Source: Candidatus Villigracilis vicinus (GTDB taxonomy: Bacteria; Chloroflexota; Anaerolineae; Anaerolineales; Villigracilaceae). From it: 64,000 nt of DNA. The notes under the pieces were generated by a model. The model ran no database searches and was not told the origin of the DNA. It saw only the letters and a program-made list of their open reading frames with translations. Shown here piece after piece: positions 1 to 7,659 of this stretch. Position 1 is the stretch's first letter, and every line of letters starts with the position of its first letter. The stretch is taken from contig JADKIL010000003.1 of assembly GCA_016721315.1 (NCBI GenBank), forward strand, positions 372,001 to 436,000, in the 5' to 3' direction. The translations under genes were made by a program, and so were the position numbers.

Positions 1-124
1 AGTCTTCGTTGTACCAGTCAGCCACTTCGAACAAGTTTAAAGTCAGGCGCTGCAGACAGAGACGTACCTCAGCAGGAAACCTTCCGGCTGAATAAACGTC
101 TTTGTTTTGTTTAAAGAGGTTCAC

Positions 125-1348
125 ATGAAAAATAAAAGTACGATTGCTTTGTTCGCACTACTGCTACTTGCACTGGCATGCGCCAACCCATTGACACAGC
201 CTGCAGCAGAACAACCCGACAATGTGGAAACGATGGTCGCCGCAACACTTTCTGCGCTGACATCCGTCCCGGCTCCCTCCACACCCGCGCCTGTAGACGC
301 CACTCCCGGGGTTTTGCCACGCTCCATGTATTACCTTGCCAACGACGCCGCCCAGATCATGCAAGTCTTCCGCCTCGAACGAGACAGCAAAACCCTGACG
401 CAGTTAACCTTTGAGCCTTCCAGCGTGGAAGATTACGATGTCTCCCAAACGGATGGCAGCATTGTCTTTCTGACCAACCACCAATTATTTCTCGCCAATG
501 CCGACGGCAGCAACCGTCGCATGATCTTCGATGCCGGTCCACAGGATGAAATCAACCTGTTCATGACGCGCATCACCAGCCCGGTCTTTTCTCCCAACGG
601 ACAAACTGTGGCGTTTGGTTACAAAGGCTTGAACTTTTACTCCATTGCCAGCGGACAATCCAACCGCGTGTTGGAAAATATCATCCACGACGCCGGCAGC
701 GGACTGATTGTGCCTGAAGAGTTGTACTGGCCCGAAATGTACTCCGCCGATGGCAGCAAGCTGATTATCACACTTGGCTATTACGAAGGTGCATCCACCG
801 CTATTTATTTTCCGAACGGTGGCGCGCTTGTGCGTTTGAATAACGAACAACGCGGCATCATCTGCTGCGGCGATTATTCAGTCAGCAGCGACGGGGCGTC
901 ATTTTACGCTGCCAGCCCCACCTACGGCATGTTCTCCGCCGGTCTTTGGCGAGTGGATACGAACACAGGCGCCGTCACCACCGCCTTCCTCGGCGATTTC
1001 GACTCCAACCCTGCTGAAGTTGCCGATAACCCCTTCATTGCCCCGGATGGACAGTTGTATTATTTCTATACTAGCATCCCCAACCCTGGCGACATGGTTA
1101 ACCGACCCGCCCTGCAGCTCGTCCGCAGCGCAGCCGACGGTGTGACCGGCAGAACCGTCCTGCGTCCTGAAACGTTCACATCTGTGAATGAAGCATTGTG
1201 GGCGCCAGATGGAAGTTTCGTCATTGTAGCCAATGCACAAAACGAACAGATCTACTTTGGCGGCGCAGCCCAGCTTTTCTACACCGATGGTCAAAAGGCG
1301 ATGATCTCCATGCTGCCATTTGTTCAATCCATGAAATGGGGTCCGTAG
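125..1348 (+). CDS. Lipoprotein with WD40/TolB-like beta-propeller repeats
   Basis: Predicted membrane-anchored, extracytoplasmic protein of 407 residues. The N-terminus is a lipoprotein signal peptide (Lys-rich start, hydrophobic stretch 7-18, lipobox LALAC with Cys19), followed by a Pro/Thr/Ala-rich linker to about residue 65. The body has recurring PD40-type blade signatures (FSPNGQTVAFG, YSADGSKLII, IAPDGQLYYF, WAPDGSFVIV), as in TolB C-terminal propellers. An ATG 18 bases upstream is possible, but the start at 125 has the ribosome site AAAGAGG at a sensible distance and gives a proper signal peptide. Such propellers usually bind proteins or ligands; the partner is unknown. It stands alone, convergent with panC. 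Confidence 0.75.
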   Translation: MKNKSTIALFALLLLALACANPLTQPAAEQPDNVETMVAATLSALTSVPAPSTPAPVDATPGVLPRSMYYLANDAAQIMQVFRLERDSKTLTQLTFEPSSVEDYDVSQTDGSIVFLTNHQLFLANADGSNRRMIFDAGPQDEINLFMTRITSPVFSPNGQTVAFGYKGLNFYSIASGQSNRVLENIIHDAGSGLIVPEELYWPEMYSADGSKLIITLGYYEGASTAIYFPNGGALVRLNNEQRGIICCGDYSVSSDGASFYAASPTYGMFSAGLWRVDTNTGAVTTAFLGDFDSNPAEVADNPFIAPDGQLYYFYTSIPNPGDMVNRPALQLVRSAADGVTGRTVLRPETFTSVNEALWAPDGSFVIVANAQNEQIYFGGAAQLFYTDGQKAMISMLPFVQSMKWGP

Positions 1349-1398
1349 CCTAGAGGCAAAGTGTGTAACGGCGGGGTATCTCACCGTTACACACTTTA

Positions 1399-2232
1399 TT
1401 ACCCAAGCACAAAATTATCGATCAGGCGCGTCTTGCCCATGAAGACCGCCATGGATAGCAGCGCCTTGCCGGTAATGATCTCCAACTCTGCCAAAGAATC
1501 ATAATCGGCACAGGAAACGTACTGTATCTGCGCCAGTGGCTCCGTTGCGAGTACCGCCTTCATTTTCTCTCGTAGGGTCTCCGCATTCCGTTCCCCGCCT
1601 TCATAGAGTGCCTTCGCCCCACTCAACGAACGAAACAAGACCGTTGCGGCTTTACGTTCGGCTTCATTCAAATACTTATTCCGGCTGGACATCGCCAACC
1701 CATCCGCCTCGCGGGTGGTTGGGCAGATGACCATCTCAAGCGGAAAGTTCAAGTCGGTGACCATGCGCCGAATGACCGCCGCCTGTTGGGCATCCTTTTG
1801 ACCGAAGTATGCCTTCGTCGGCTGGGTGGCGTTGAAGAACTTTGCCACCACCGTGGTCACCCCGCGGAAGTGCCCCGGGCGCATCGCCCCTTCAAGCGGA
1901 CTTGTCAACGCATCCACCTCCACCCAGGTCTGATACCCAGACGGATACATGACCTCCGCTGTGGGCATCCAAACCAGGTCAACGCCGAGAGGGCGGAGCA
2001 AACTCAGGTCTCTTTCAAGGTCGCGTGGGTACTTCGAGAGGTCTTCATTCGCTCCAAACTGAGTCGGGTTGACGAAGATGGTCACAATAACATGCTTGTT
2101 CTCAGCTTTGGCACGCGAGACAAGCGACAAATGCCCCTCGTGAAGATAGCCCATTGTGGGAACAAGACCAACCGTCCCGTTGAGAGAGAGGCGCGCAGCT
2201 CTTAGATCAAAGAGGGAAGAAACAGTATTCAT
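1399..2232 (-). CDS. panC: Pantoate--beta-alanine ligase (pantothenate synthetase)
   Basis: Cytosolic enzyme that condenses pantoate and beta-alanine using ATP, the last step of pantothenate (vitamin B5) synthesis. The 277-residue length is normal. Visible motifs are the HIGH-type nucleotide-binding segment VPTMGYLHEGHLSL near the N-terminus, FVNPTQFG, the GQKDAQQ segment, and the KMSKS-like MSSRNKYL loop. An in-frame ATG 27 bases upstream exists, but the ATG at 2232 has GGAG six bases before it and matches the usual family start. panB and panD are not in the window, so the gene is separated from its pathway partners here. Convergent with the preceding lipoprotein gene. Confidence 0.95.
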   Translation of the reverse strand: MNTVSSLFDLRAARLSLNGTVGLVPTMGYLHEGHLSLVSRAKAENKHVIVTIFVNPTQFGANEDLSKYPRDLERDLSLLRPLGVDLVWMPTAEVMYPSGYQTWVEVDALTSPLEGAMRPGHFRGVTTVVAKFFNATQPTKAYFGQKDAQQAAVIRRMVTDLNFPLEMVICPTTREADGLAMSSRNKYLNEAERKAATVLFRSLSGAKALYEGGERNAETLREKMKAVLATEPLAQIQYVSCADYDSLAELEIITGKALLSMAVFMGKTRLIDNFVLG

Positions 2233-2324
2233 GGCACACTCCAGGGAAATAGGGAGCAACCCATTGATGATATTGCTTTTACGGGTTGCTCTTATATTTG
2301 TCTATACATATTACAAAGTACTAC

Positions 2325-2353
2325 TTGACAGGCTAGAAATTTTGTTCTACACT
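2325..2353 (+). promoter_or_regulatory. Sigma-70-type promoter for the 73-aa protein gene
   Basis: TTGACA (2325-2330), a 17-base spacer and TACACT (2348-2353) form a near-consensus vegetative promoter. Transcription would start near 2360, shortly before the ribosome site AAGGAG of the small gene at 2386. The perfect -35 box suggests high expression. Confidence 0.7.
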
Positions 2354-2385
2354 TTTACTAGAATTTAGAAAAAAGGAGAAATACA

Positions 2386-2607
2386 ATGGCTTTCGGATAC
2401 ACCAACTCAAAAGGCAATACCTACTACCTGCACGCAAAGGGCAAGATGTTCTTCTTCGCGAAGGAAGTCAAGGAAGGCGCCCTCGATGCCGTACCCGCCG
2501 GGTACAACGTGGTCGAAATGAAGACCGGCATGCCCGTCCTCAAGAAAGTAGTTGCTGAAGGAACCGCTGCTGCTGCCACGGAGACCAATACGGAAAGCGC
2601 AGGGTAA
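2386..2607 (+). CDS. Small conserved-looking protein of unknown function
   Basis: A 73-residue protein with a strong promoter (2325-2353) and a good ribosome site (AAAAAAGGAG). The N-terminal half is rich in aromatic residues (GYTNSKGNTYYLHAKGK, MFFFAKE), followed by a Gly-Tyr-Asn-Val-Val segment and an Ala/Thr-rich tail. There is no signal peptide or membrane segment, so it is probably cytosolic. I do not recognise a named family. Its position before ssb and its strong promoter suggest an abundant small protein, perhaps co-transcribed with ssb, but its function cannot be read from the sequence. Confidence 0.7.
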   Translation: MAFGYTNSKGNTYYLHAKGKMFFFAKEVKEGALDAVPAGYNVVEMKTGMPVLKKVVAEGTAAAATETNTESAG

Positions 2608-2688
2608 TTCAAGTATAACCCTGTTCGAAACCCGGCCTTCCGGCTGGGATACAACCTAATTCTTTTAGATTAAATAAGGAGACTAGTT

Positions 2689-2751
2689 ATGACACGTACA
2701 CAGCATCTAAAAGCCACGAACACCAAAAAGGAGCCGACATGCCCGCATTAA
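2689..2751 (+). CDS. 20-codon leader ORF overlapping the ssb start
   Basis: ATG at 2689 is preceded by an excellent ribosome site (TAAGGAG, spacing 7) and opens a 20-residue frame, MTRTQHLKATNTKKEPTCPH. Its stop TAA (2749-2751) lies 13 bases inside ssb, in another frame. The ssb ribosome site AAGGAG is embedded in its codons 13-15. This layout suggests translational coupling or a regulatory leader; the peptide itself has no recognisable domain. It may be chance, but the ribosome site is as strong as that of ssb. Confidence 0.45.
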   Translation: MTRTQHLKATNTKKEPTCPH

Positions 2752-3137
2752 ACCGCGTTCAGTTGATCGGCCGTCTGGGCAAAGACCCGGAAAGCAAGTA
2801 CACCCCCACCGGCAAGAAGGTTTGCCACTTCAGCCTTGCAGTGAGCAATCACTGGAAGGACAGAAACGGCGAGACCCGGGAAACCACTGAGTGGGTTAAC
2901 ATCGAAGCATGGGGGCGGCTTGGCGAGGTCTGCCAGGAATATCTAAAGAAGGGCAGCCTGATCTTTGTGGAAGGTCGTTTGAAAACCGACAAATACGAAG
3001 ACCGGGAAAGCGGTGAGACAAGGTACTTTACCAAGATCGTCGCCCAGACCCTGCAATTCCTCGATAAGAAATCTGCCGACGAGCCAATCATGGCTGTCGA
3101 AGAAGAACCCGCCGAGTACGAACTGGCTGGGGAGTAG
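2739..3137 (+). CDS. ssb: Single-stranded DNA-binding protein
   Basis: OB-fold protein of 132 residues that coats single-stranded DNA in replication, recombination and repair. The N-terminus (ALNRVQLIGRLGKDPE), the FSLAVSN and TEWVNIEAWG strands, and the KGSLIFVEGRLKTD strand are all typical Ssb. The C-terminal tail after about residue 112 is very short and acidic (EEEPAEYELAGE) and lacks the conserved DDIPF-like tip that recruits partner proteins in most bacterial Ssb. This may therefore be a paralogue rather than the main housekeeping Ssb. The ribosome site AAGGAG lies inside an overlapping 20-codon ORF. A terminator follows. Confidence 0.93.
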   Translation: MPALNRVQLIGRLGKDPESKYTPTGKKVCHFSLAVSNHWKDRNGETRETTEWVNIEAWGRLGEVCQEYLKKGSLIFVEGRLKTDKYEDRESGETRYFTKIVAQTLQFLDKKSADEPIMAVEEEPAEYELAGE

Positions 3138-3153
3138 ACAAGATCAATAAAAG

Positions 3154-3186
3154 ACGGTCACTCTAAAACGGTGACCGTTTTTTTAT
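3154..3186 (+). terminator. Rho-independent terminator after ssb
   Basis: Perfect 8-bp stem ACGGTCAC (3154-3161) / GTGACCGT (3171-3178), with a 9-base loop followed directly by a run of T. Confidence 0.85.
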
Positions 3187-3226
3187 TAACATTATTCAAA
3201 CAACCTAATGTTGACCCTCAATTTGC

Positions 3227-3255
3227 TTGCGCCGATGTTTTGGCTGGTTTATACT
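3227..3255 (+). promoter_or_regulatory. Promoter giving a leaderless kinase mRNA
   Basis: TTGCGC (3227-3232), a 17-base spacer and TATACT (3250-3255). Only seven bases separate the -10 box from the kinase ATG at 3263, and there is no Shine-Dalgarno sequence, so transcription probably starts at or next to the start codon. Confidence 0.55.
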
Positions 3256-3262
3256 TGCGCCC

Positions 3263-4687
3263 ATGCCAATACCTGAAAAGATCGGACGATACGAAGTCAA
3301 ATCGGAACTTGGACGCGGCGGCATGGCGACCGTTTACCGCGCTTTCGACCCCAGCTTTGACCGCGAAGTTGCGATCAAGGTTCTTCCACGCGAGATGATG
3401 CATGACCCACAATTCCGTTCGCGCTTCGAACGTGAGATCAAAATGATCGCCTCGCTTGAACACCCTGCCATTGTGCCGGTGTACGATGTAGGCGATGAAG
3501 GTGGTCAACCTTATTTCGTGATGCGCTTCATGAACGGCGGCTCCCTTTCGGATCTGATTGCGCAAGGCAGCGTCCCCATGGCGGATACAGCGCGCATCGT
3601 GGAAAAGATCGCCCAAGGACTTGCCTACGCTCATCGCAAGGGCATCATCCACCGCGACTTGAAACCCGATAACATCCTGTTCGATGAGAACGGCGAACCT
3701 TTCATTTCAGATTTTGGCGTTGCCAAGTTGTCCGAATCTTCCAGCAACTTAACCGGCAGCGGCGTGATCGGAACCCCTGCCTACATGAGCCCAGAACAAG
3801 CTCAAGGGTTGGATATTGACCTCCGCAGTGATGTGTACGGACTGGGTGTCATCGTCTATCAAATGCTCACCGGGCACCAGCCCTACAGTGCCGACACTCC
3901 CATGGGCGTGGTGGTCAAACATATCACCGAGCCTGTTCCCGATATTCTAAAAATTCTGCCCACCCTGCCCGATGATGTTGATGCGGTCATCAAAAACGCA
4001 ATGGCAAAAGACCGCGACAAACGCTTTGCCAACACCATTGAGCTGGCAAAAGCCCTGAACCTGATCGCCTTCGGAAAAACAGGCGACCTGACCTTCACAA
4101 CCAACGGCACCACCCGTCTGAAAGCCCAACCTACACAGTTATCCCGCAAACAAACTACCGGGCTGGTTGCGGTCGGCATCGTATTATTACTTTCGGTTAT
4201 TGGTTTCTTCTTACTCGGCAAACAACTCTTTGTATCGGATAAGGCGAATGCCACCCCCGCCGAAACATCATCCGAAGTCAATTCCACGCCTACTTTGGAA
4301 GTTGTAGAAGCCTCCTTTGCACCGGCATGCTCGGCAGATACCGCCTTCCCTCTTCCTGAAGTCAAAGTGACCAACAATATCTGCAAACAGAAGAGACCGC
4401 TGGTCAACCTCACCATTCCGCAGGGCGCCGAGTTTAGTGTATTGACAGAAGAAGGTTCCTGTCAGATCGAAGCGACAAATAAAGGAAAGCACGTCCTCTC
4501 ATGTACCGGACCGGGCTTTACCGTTATCGAACTTCAGGTCTGCCAAAAACCAGAGCTCACAAATAGCGATCTCGCGCAATGCTCACCAGACTCCACCTTC
4601 AACGCTGAAAACACCTGTTGTGTGGCAGTGCCGCCACAAGAGGCAGGGTGTGTAGTACAAGAAGTAGAACTAAAAGGTTGTAACTAA
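3263..4687 (+). CDS. Membrane Ser/Thr protein kinase with Cys-rich external domain
   Basis: Hanks-type kinase of 474 residues, tethered in the cytoplasmic membrane. The kinase domain is at about residues 8-270: glycine loop LGRGGMATVY, the Lys in VAIKVL, catalytic HRDLKPDN, DFGVAKL, and GTPAYMSPEQ with the activation segment intact, so it should be active. One transmembrane helix lies near residues 305-328. The external part (about 145 residues) has around a dozen Cys, including a CC pair, and no PASTA repeats, which is unusual. The start at 3263 removes an implausible N-terminal extension and fits the leaderless promoter. Substrates are unknown. A terminator follows at 4691. Confidence 0.92.
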   Translation: MPIPEKIGRYEVKSELGRGGMATVYRAFDPSFDREVAIKVLPREMMHDPQFRSRFEREIKMIASLEHPAIVPVYDVGDEGGQPYFVMRFMNGGSLSDLIAQGSVPMADTARIVEKIAQGLAYAHRKGIIHRDLKPDNILFDENGEPFISDFGVAKLSESSSNLTGSGVIGTPAYMSPEQAQGLDIDLRSDVYGLGVIVYQMLTGHQPYSADTPMGVVVKHITEPVPDILKILPTLPDDVDAVIKNAMAKDRDKRFANTIELAKALNLIAFGKTGDLTFTTNGTTRLKAQPTQLSRKQTTGLVAVGIVLLLSVIGFFLLGKQLFVSDKANATPAETSSEVNSTPTLEVVEASFAPACSADTAFPLPEVKVTNNICKQKRPLVNLTIPQGAEFSVLTEEGSCQIEATNKGKHVLSCTGPGFTVIELQVCQKPELTNSDLAQCSPDSTFNAENTCCVAVPPQEAGCVVQEVELKGCN

Positions 4688-4690
4688 AAA

Positions 4691-4714
4691 ATCGGGCGCA
4701 AGCCCGATTTTTTT
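4691..4714 (+). terminator. Rho-independent terminator after the kinase gene
   Basis: Stem ATCGGGC (4691-4697) / GCCCGAT (4702-4708), loop GCAA, then a seven-base T run. The rsmI -10 box (TACAAT, 4721-4726) begins just downstream. Confidence 0.85.
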
Positions 4715-4732
4715 ATTTGATACAATCCTCAC

Positions 4733-5557
4733 ATGGGAACCCTTTATCTCGTCGCCACCCCGATCGGAAATCTCGAAGATATGAGTCCGCGTGCAATACG
4801 GATCCTTCGCGAAGCCAAGCTCATTGCCGCCGAAGATACCCGCCATACCGGCACACTGCTCAAACATTTCAACATCGAAACCCCGCTCACCAGTTACTTC
4901 GAGCACAACAAGCTCACCAAGCAGGATTTCATCCTCGAAAAACTTTCACAAGGGGATGTAGCTCTCGTCTCCGATGCAGGGACTCCCGCCATCAACGACC
5001 CAGGTTATGAACTCGTTCAAGCCGCCCTCGCCGCCAACTTCGACGTTCGACCTATTCCCGGTCCCTCCGCACCCATCGCCGCTCTGACCGTTTCCGGGTT
5101 ACCCACGGATTCATTTTTATACCTCGGCTATCTTCCTCACAAAGCGAGTGACCGCCGCACCAGGTTAGCTGAAGTTGCCGAGCAGCCTTATACCCTGATC
5201 TTTTTCGAAACCCCACATCGCATCACAGACTCACTCGAAGACATTCTCTCTACGCTTGGCAACCGCCGCATTTGCGTTGCCCGCGAAATGACCAAACTCT
5301 ACGAAGAATATTGGCGCGGAGATGTTCATGGAGCAATTGAGTATTTCAAAAGTAAAGAAGCACGTGGCGAATTCACGCTCGTTATCGAAGGAAAACCGAC
5401 AGTAGACCGCCAACGATGGACCATCGATGAACTTAGTTCTGCAATTCAAAATGAACTCCAAGCTGGGAAATCTGCCAAGGAAATTTCCGCTGACCTTGCC
5501 ACGCAAAGCGGATGGAATAAAAAAGAAGTGTACGCGTTGGTCAACTCACTCAAATAA
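4733..5557 (+). CDS. rsmI: 16S rRNA (cytidine-1402-2'-O)-methyltransferase
   Basis: SAM-dependent ribosome modification enzyme of the tetrapyrrole-methylase fold, 274 residues (normal length). Family signatures are LYLVATPIGNLEDMSPRA at the N-terminus, AEDTRHT, SDAGTPAINDPG, the PGPSAPIAALTVSGLPTD segment, and FFETPHRI. The start ATG is six bases after TACAAT with no ribosome site, matching the leaderless layout of the kinase gene upstream. The C-terminal 50 residues resemble the usual helical RsmI tail. The next gene follows after 14 bases and may be co-transcribed. Confidence 0.95.
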   Translation: MGTLYLVATPIGNLEDMSPRAIRILREAKLIAAEDTRHTGTLLKHFNIETPLTSYFEHNKLTKQDFILEKLSQGDVALVSDAGTPAINDPGYELVQAALAANFDVRPIPGPSAPIAALTVSGLPTDSFLYLGYLPHKASDRRTRLAEVAEQPYTLIFFETPHRITDSLEDILSTLGNRRICVAREMTKLYEEYWRGDVHGAIEYFKSKEARGEFTLVIEGKPTVDRQRWTIDELSSAIQNELQAGKSAKEISADLATQSGWNKKEVYALVNSLK

Positions 5558-5571
5558 TAAGGGAGCCATCC

Positions 5572-6033
5572 ATGTCGTATTCGATGGAAGAACTCAACCA
5601 CATGTCCTTGAAGCAATTCAGGGACTTGTTTGTCTCGCTATCCATTCCCATCCCAAGTGAAATATTCGGGAAATATCATGCCGCGTTCGTGGGACCAGCC
5701 TGGCTGAGAGCATCTGCCGCCCCCGCCCTCTCCCTCACCGGACTCGGCGGCTGGTGGGGCAAGGAATTCTTCAACAACGGCACTGCGATCAACATCATTT
5801 CAAAAGATGGAAATTTCTCCACTCGCTTCCCCATGCGCTTCATGCAAACCCGATCCTTCATTGACGACAGAGGCGGGCTGGCGTTGCACTATCAAAAGGG
5901 TAACCCTTTCCCGTGGATGCACGTCGTGGATGAAATTCGCCGCATCGACGAATCCACCTTGCTCGGCATGACCATCGCCAACGTTCGCGGATTGCGCGGG
6001 CTGGCATTTCCATTTATTTTGCAAAAGGCTTAA
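5572..6033 (+). CDS. GXWXG/DUF4334-like protein of unknown function
   Basis: A 153-residue soluble protein with ribosome site AAGGGAG, spaced six bases from the ATG. The middle carries GLGGWWGKEF, which fits a Gly-x-Trp-x-Gly motif, and the C-terminal part (DEIRRIDESTLLGMTIANV) resembles the DUF4334 end, where a strand with ST-LLG recurs. This family assignment is from memory of the motif and is tentative. No signal peptide or membrane segment is seen. It sits between rsmI and the FAD oxidoreductase gene; the neighbours give no clear clue to its role. Confidence 0.6.
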   Translation: MSYSMEELNHMSLKQFRDLFVSLSIPIPSEIFGKYHAAFVGPAWLRASAAPALSLTGLGGWWGKEFFNNGTAINIISKDGNFSTRFPMRFMQTRSFIDDRGGLALHYQKGNPFPWMHVVDEIRRIDESTLLGMTIANVRGLRGLAFPFILQKA

Positions 6034-6103
6034 ACCACAGATTACGCAGAGAAATAAATAAAACTCTGTGCCCACTGTATGCTCCGTGGTAAGTGAGGCT
6101 TTA

Positions 6104-7654
6104 ATGGACTACGACGTCATCATCATTGGTTCGGGGTTTGGCGGAAGTGTCGCCGCATTACGTTTGAGCGAGAAAGGCTACAAGGTCGCCGTCATCGAGC
6201 AGGGACGGCGCGTGAGCCGCGAAGATATGCAGAAAGCCAACCGTTCACCACTCCATCTTTTCTGGATGCCCGAACTCGGACTCAAAGGCTTCTTCACCCA
6301 ACGCTTCTTTCAACACGTCAACATCGTTGGCGGCGTAGGAGTCGGCGGCGGGAGTTTGGTCTATGCCGCGGTGTTGCTTGAGCCGAAGGCGGCGTTTTAC
6401 CAAGACCCTGCCTGGGCGCAGATGGGAATCAACTGGCAGGCAGAACTTCATCCGCATTATCAAACCGCCGCCCACATGTTGGGTCGCATCACCTGCCCCA
6501 CCTTCCATAAACAAGATGAACTGATTCAACTCACCGCCCGCGAGATGGGCGTTGAAAACACGTTCGGCAACGTGCCGCTCGGCATTTATTTTGGGAATGA
6601 AAATTCTCCCGACCCATTCTTCAACGGCGACGGCCCCTCACGAAACGGCTGCATCGAATGCGGCGCATGTCTCGCAGGCTGTGCCCCTGGCGCAAAGAAC
6701 ACGCTCGATAAAAATTATCTCTTCTTTGCCGAAAAACTTGGCGCACAAATTTTGCCCGAACGCAAGGTGACCGAACTCCGCGCCACCGAAAACGGATATG
6801 AGATTCAGATGGTCAACCCGCTCACCGGAAAGAAGTACCCGCCTCTTTCCGCGCCGAAGGTTGTTCTGGCTGCCGGAGTTTTGGGCACGCTGGAAATTCT
6901 TTTCCGTGCCCGCGAGTTGCATGCCCTGCCCAACCTCTCACCCATGCTCGGTCAGCGTGTGCGGACAAATTCCGAAGCCATCGTGGGCGTGCTCTCCAAA
7001 GACACCTCTGTGGACTTGAGCCATGGTCCCGCCATTTCCACTGATTTTCACGCCAACGAGCGGACGCACGTCACCCAAAACCGTCTGCCCGCCAGTTACT
7101 GGTTCATGAAGCTATATTCCGGTCCGCTAGTGGATGGAACCAAACCGCTCTTACGGACGTTGAAAGTACTGGCGCAATTCATCCTGCGCCCGCTCAACTC
7201 GACCGCCTCAATGCGTGTCTTCAAGGATTGGCACAAGCGCATCACACTGCTCTCCATCATGCAAAATGCAGATAACCAAATGGCATTCACCTGGAGCGGT
7301 CTCTTCAAAAAGGGATTGAAGTCTGCCACGGCTTCGGGGAAATCTGCCCCTGCGTTCATTCAAGAAGCCAATGACGCGGCGCGGGCGTTTGCCAAGGTCT
7401 CTGGCGGCGTGCCGCACAACTCGCTGTTGGAAAGCGCCTTGAACATGTCTGTCACGGCGCACATCCTCGGCGGTTGCCCGATCGGGCAGGACCATGCTCA
7501 CGGTGTGATCGATGCGAATCACGAAGTCTTTGGTCACGCCGGGTTATACGTCATGGACGGTTCCGCGATCCCTGCAAATGTGGGCGTTAATCCCAGCCTG
7601 ACCATCACTGCCATGGCAGAACGGGCAACAACCTTATTTCCAAAGAAAGCATAG
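6104..7654 (+). CDS. GMC-type FAD oxidoreductase (cholesterol-oxidase-like)
   Basis: Flavoenzyme of 516 residues. The Rossmann motif at the N-terminus (YDVIIIGSGFGGSVAALRLSE) binds FAD. GGVGVGGGSLVYAAV is the second flavin-contacting loop, and the C-terminal GMC signature is HILGGCPIGQD followed by VMDGSAIPANVGVNPSLTI, including the usual active-site His region. Unusually for a GMC enzyme, the centre carries CIECGACLAGCAPGAKNT (about residues 184-201), which looks like an iron-sulfur ligand set. The substrate is probably an alcohol or sterol-like compound. The ATG at 6104 has GTGAGG upstream and starts right at the Rossmann fold; a 12-residue upstream extension is unlikely. The membrane protein gene follows after five bases. 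Confidence 0.85.
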   Translation: MDYDVIIIGSGFGGSVAALRLSEKGYKVAVIEQGRRVSREDMQKANRSPLHLFWMPELGLKGFFTQRFFQHVNIVGGVGVGGGSLVYAAVLLEPKAAFYQDPAWAQMGINWQAELHPHYQTAAHMLGRITCPTFHKQDELIQLTAREMGVENTFGNVPLGIYFGNENSPDPFFNGDGPSRNGCIECGACLAGCAPGAKNTLDKNYLFFAEKLGAQILPERKVTELRATENGYEIQMVNPLTGKKYPPLSAPKVVLAAGVLGTLEILFRARELHALPNLSPMLGQRVRTNSEAIVGVLSKDTSVDLSHGPAISTDFHANERTHVTQNRLPASYWFMKLYSGPLVDGTKPLLRTLKVLAQFILRPLNSTASMRVFKDWHKRITLLSIMQNADNQMAFTWSGLFKKGLKSATASGKSAPAFIQEANDAARAFAKVSGGVPHNSLLESALNMSVTAHILGGCPIGQDHAHGVIDANHEVFGHAGLYVMDGSAIPANVGVNPSLTITAMAERATTLFPKKA

Positions 7655-7659
7655 GTCTT

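Noticed and set aside
1..110. Riboswitch before the propeller lipoprotein
   Set aside because: AGACGT and ACGTCT can pair around a small hairpin, but no known riboswitch pattern is recognisable and the pairing is short.
899..1384. Long antisense frame under the propeller lipoprotein
   Set aside because: Composition fits a shadow frame; the plus-strand gene has signal peptide and motifs.
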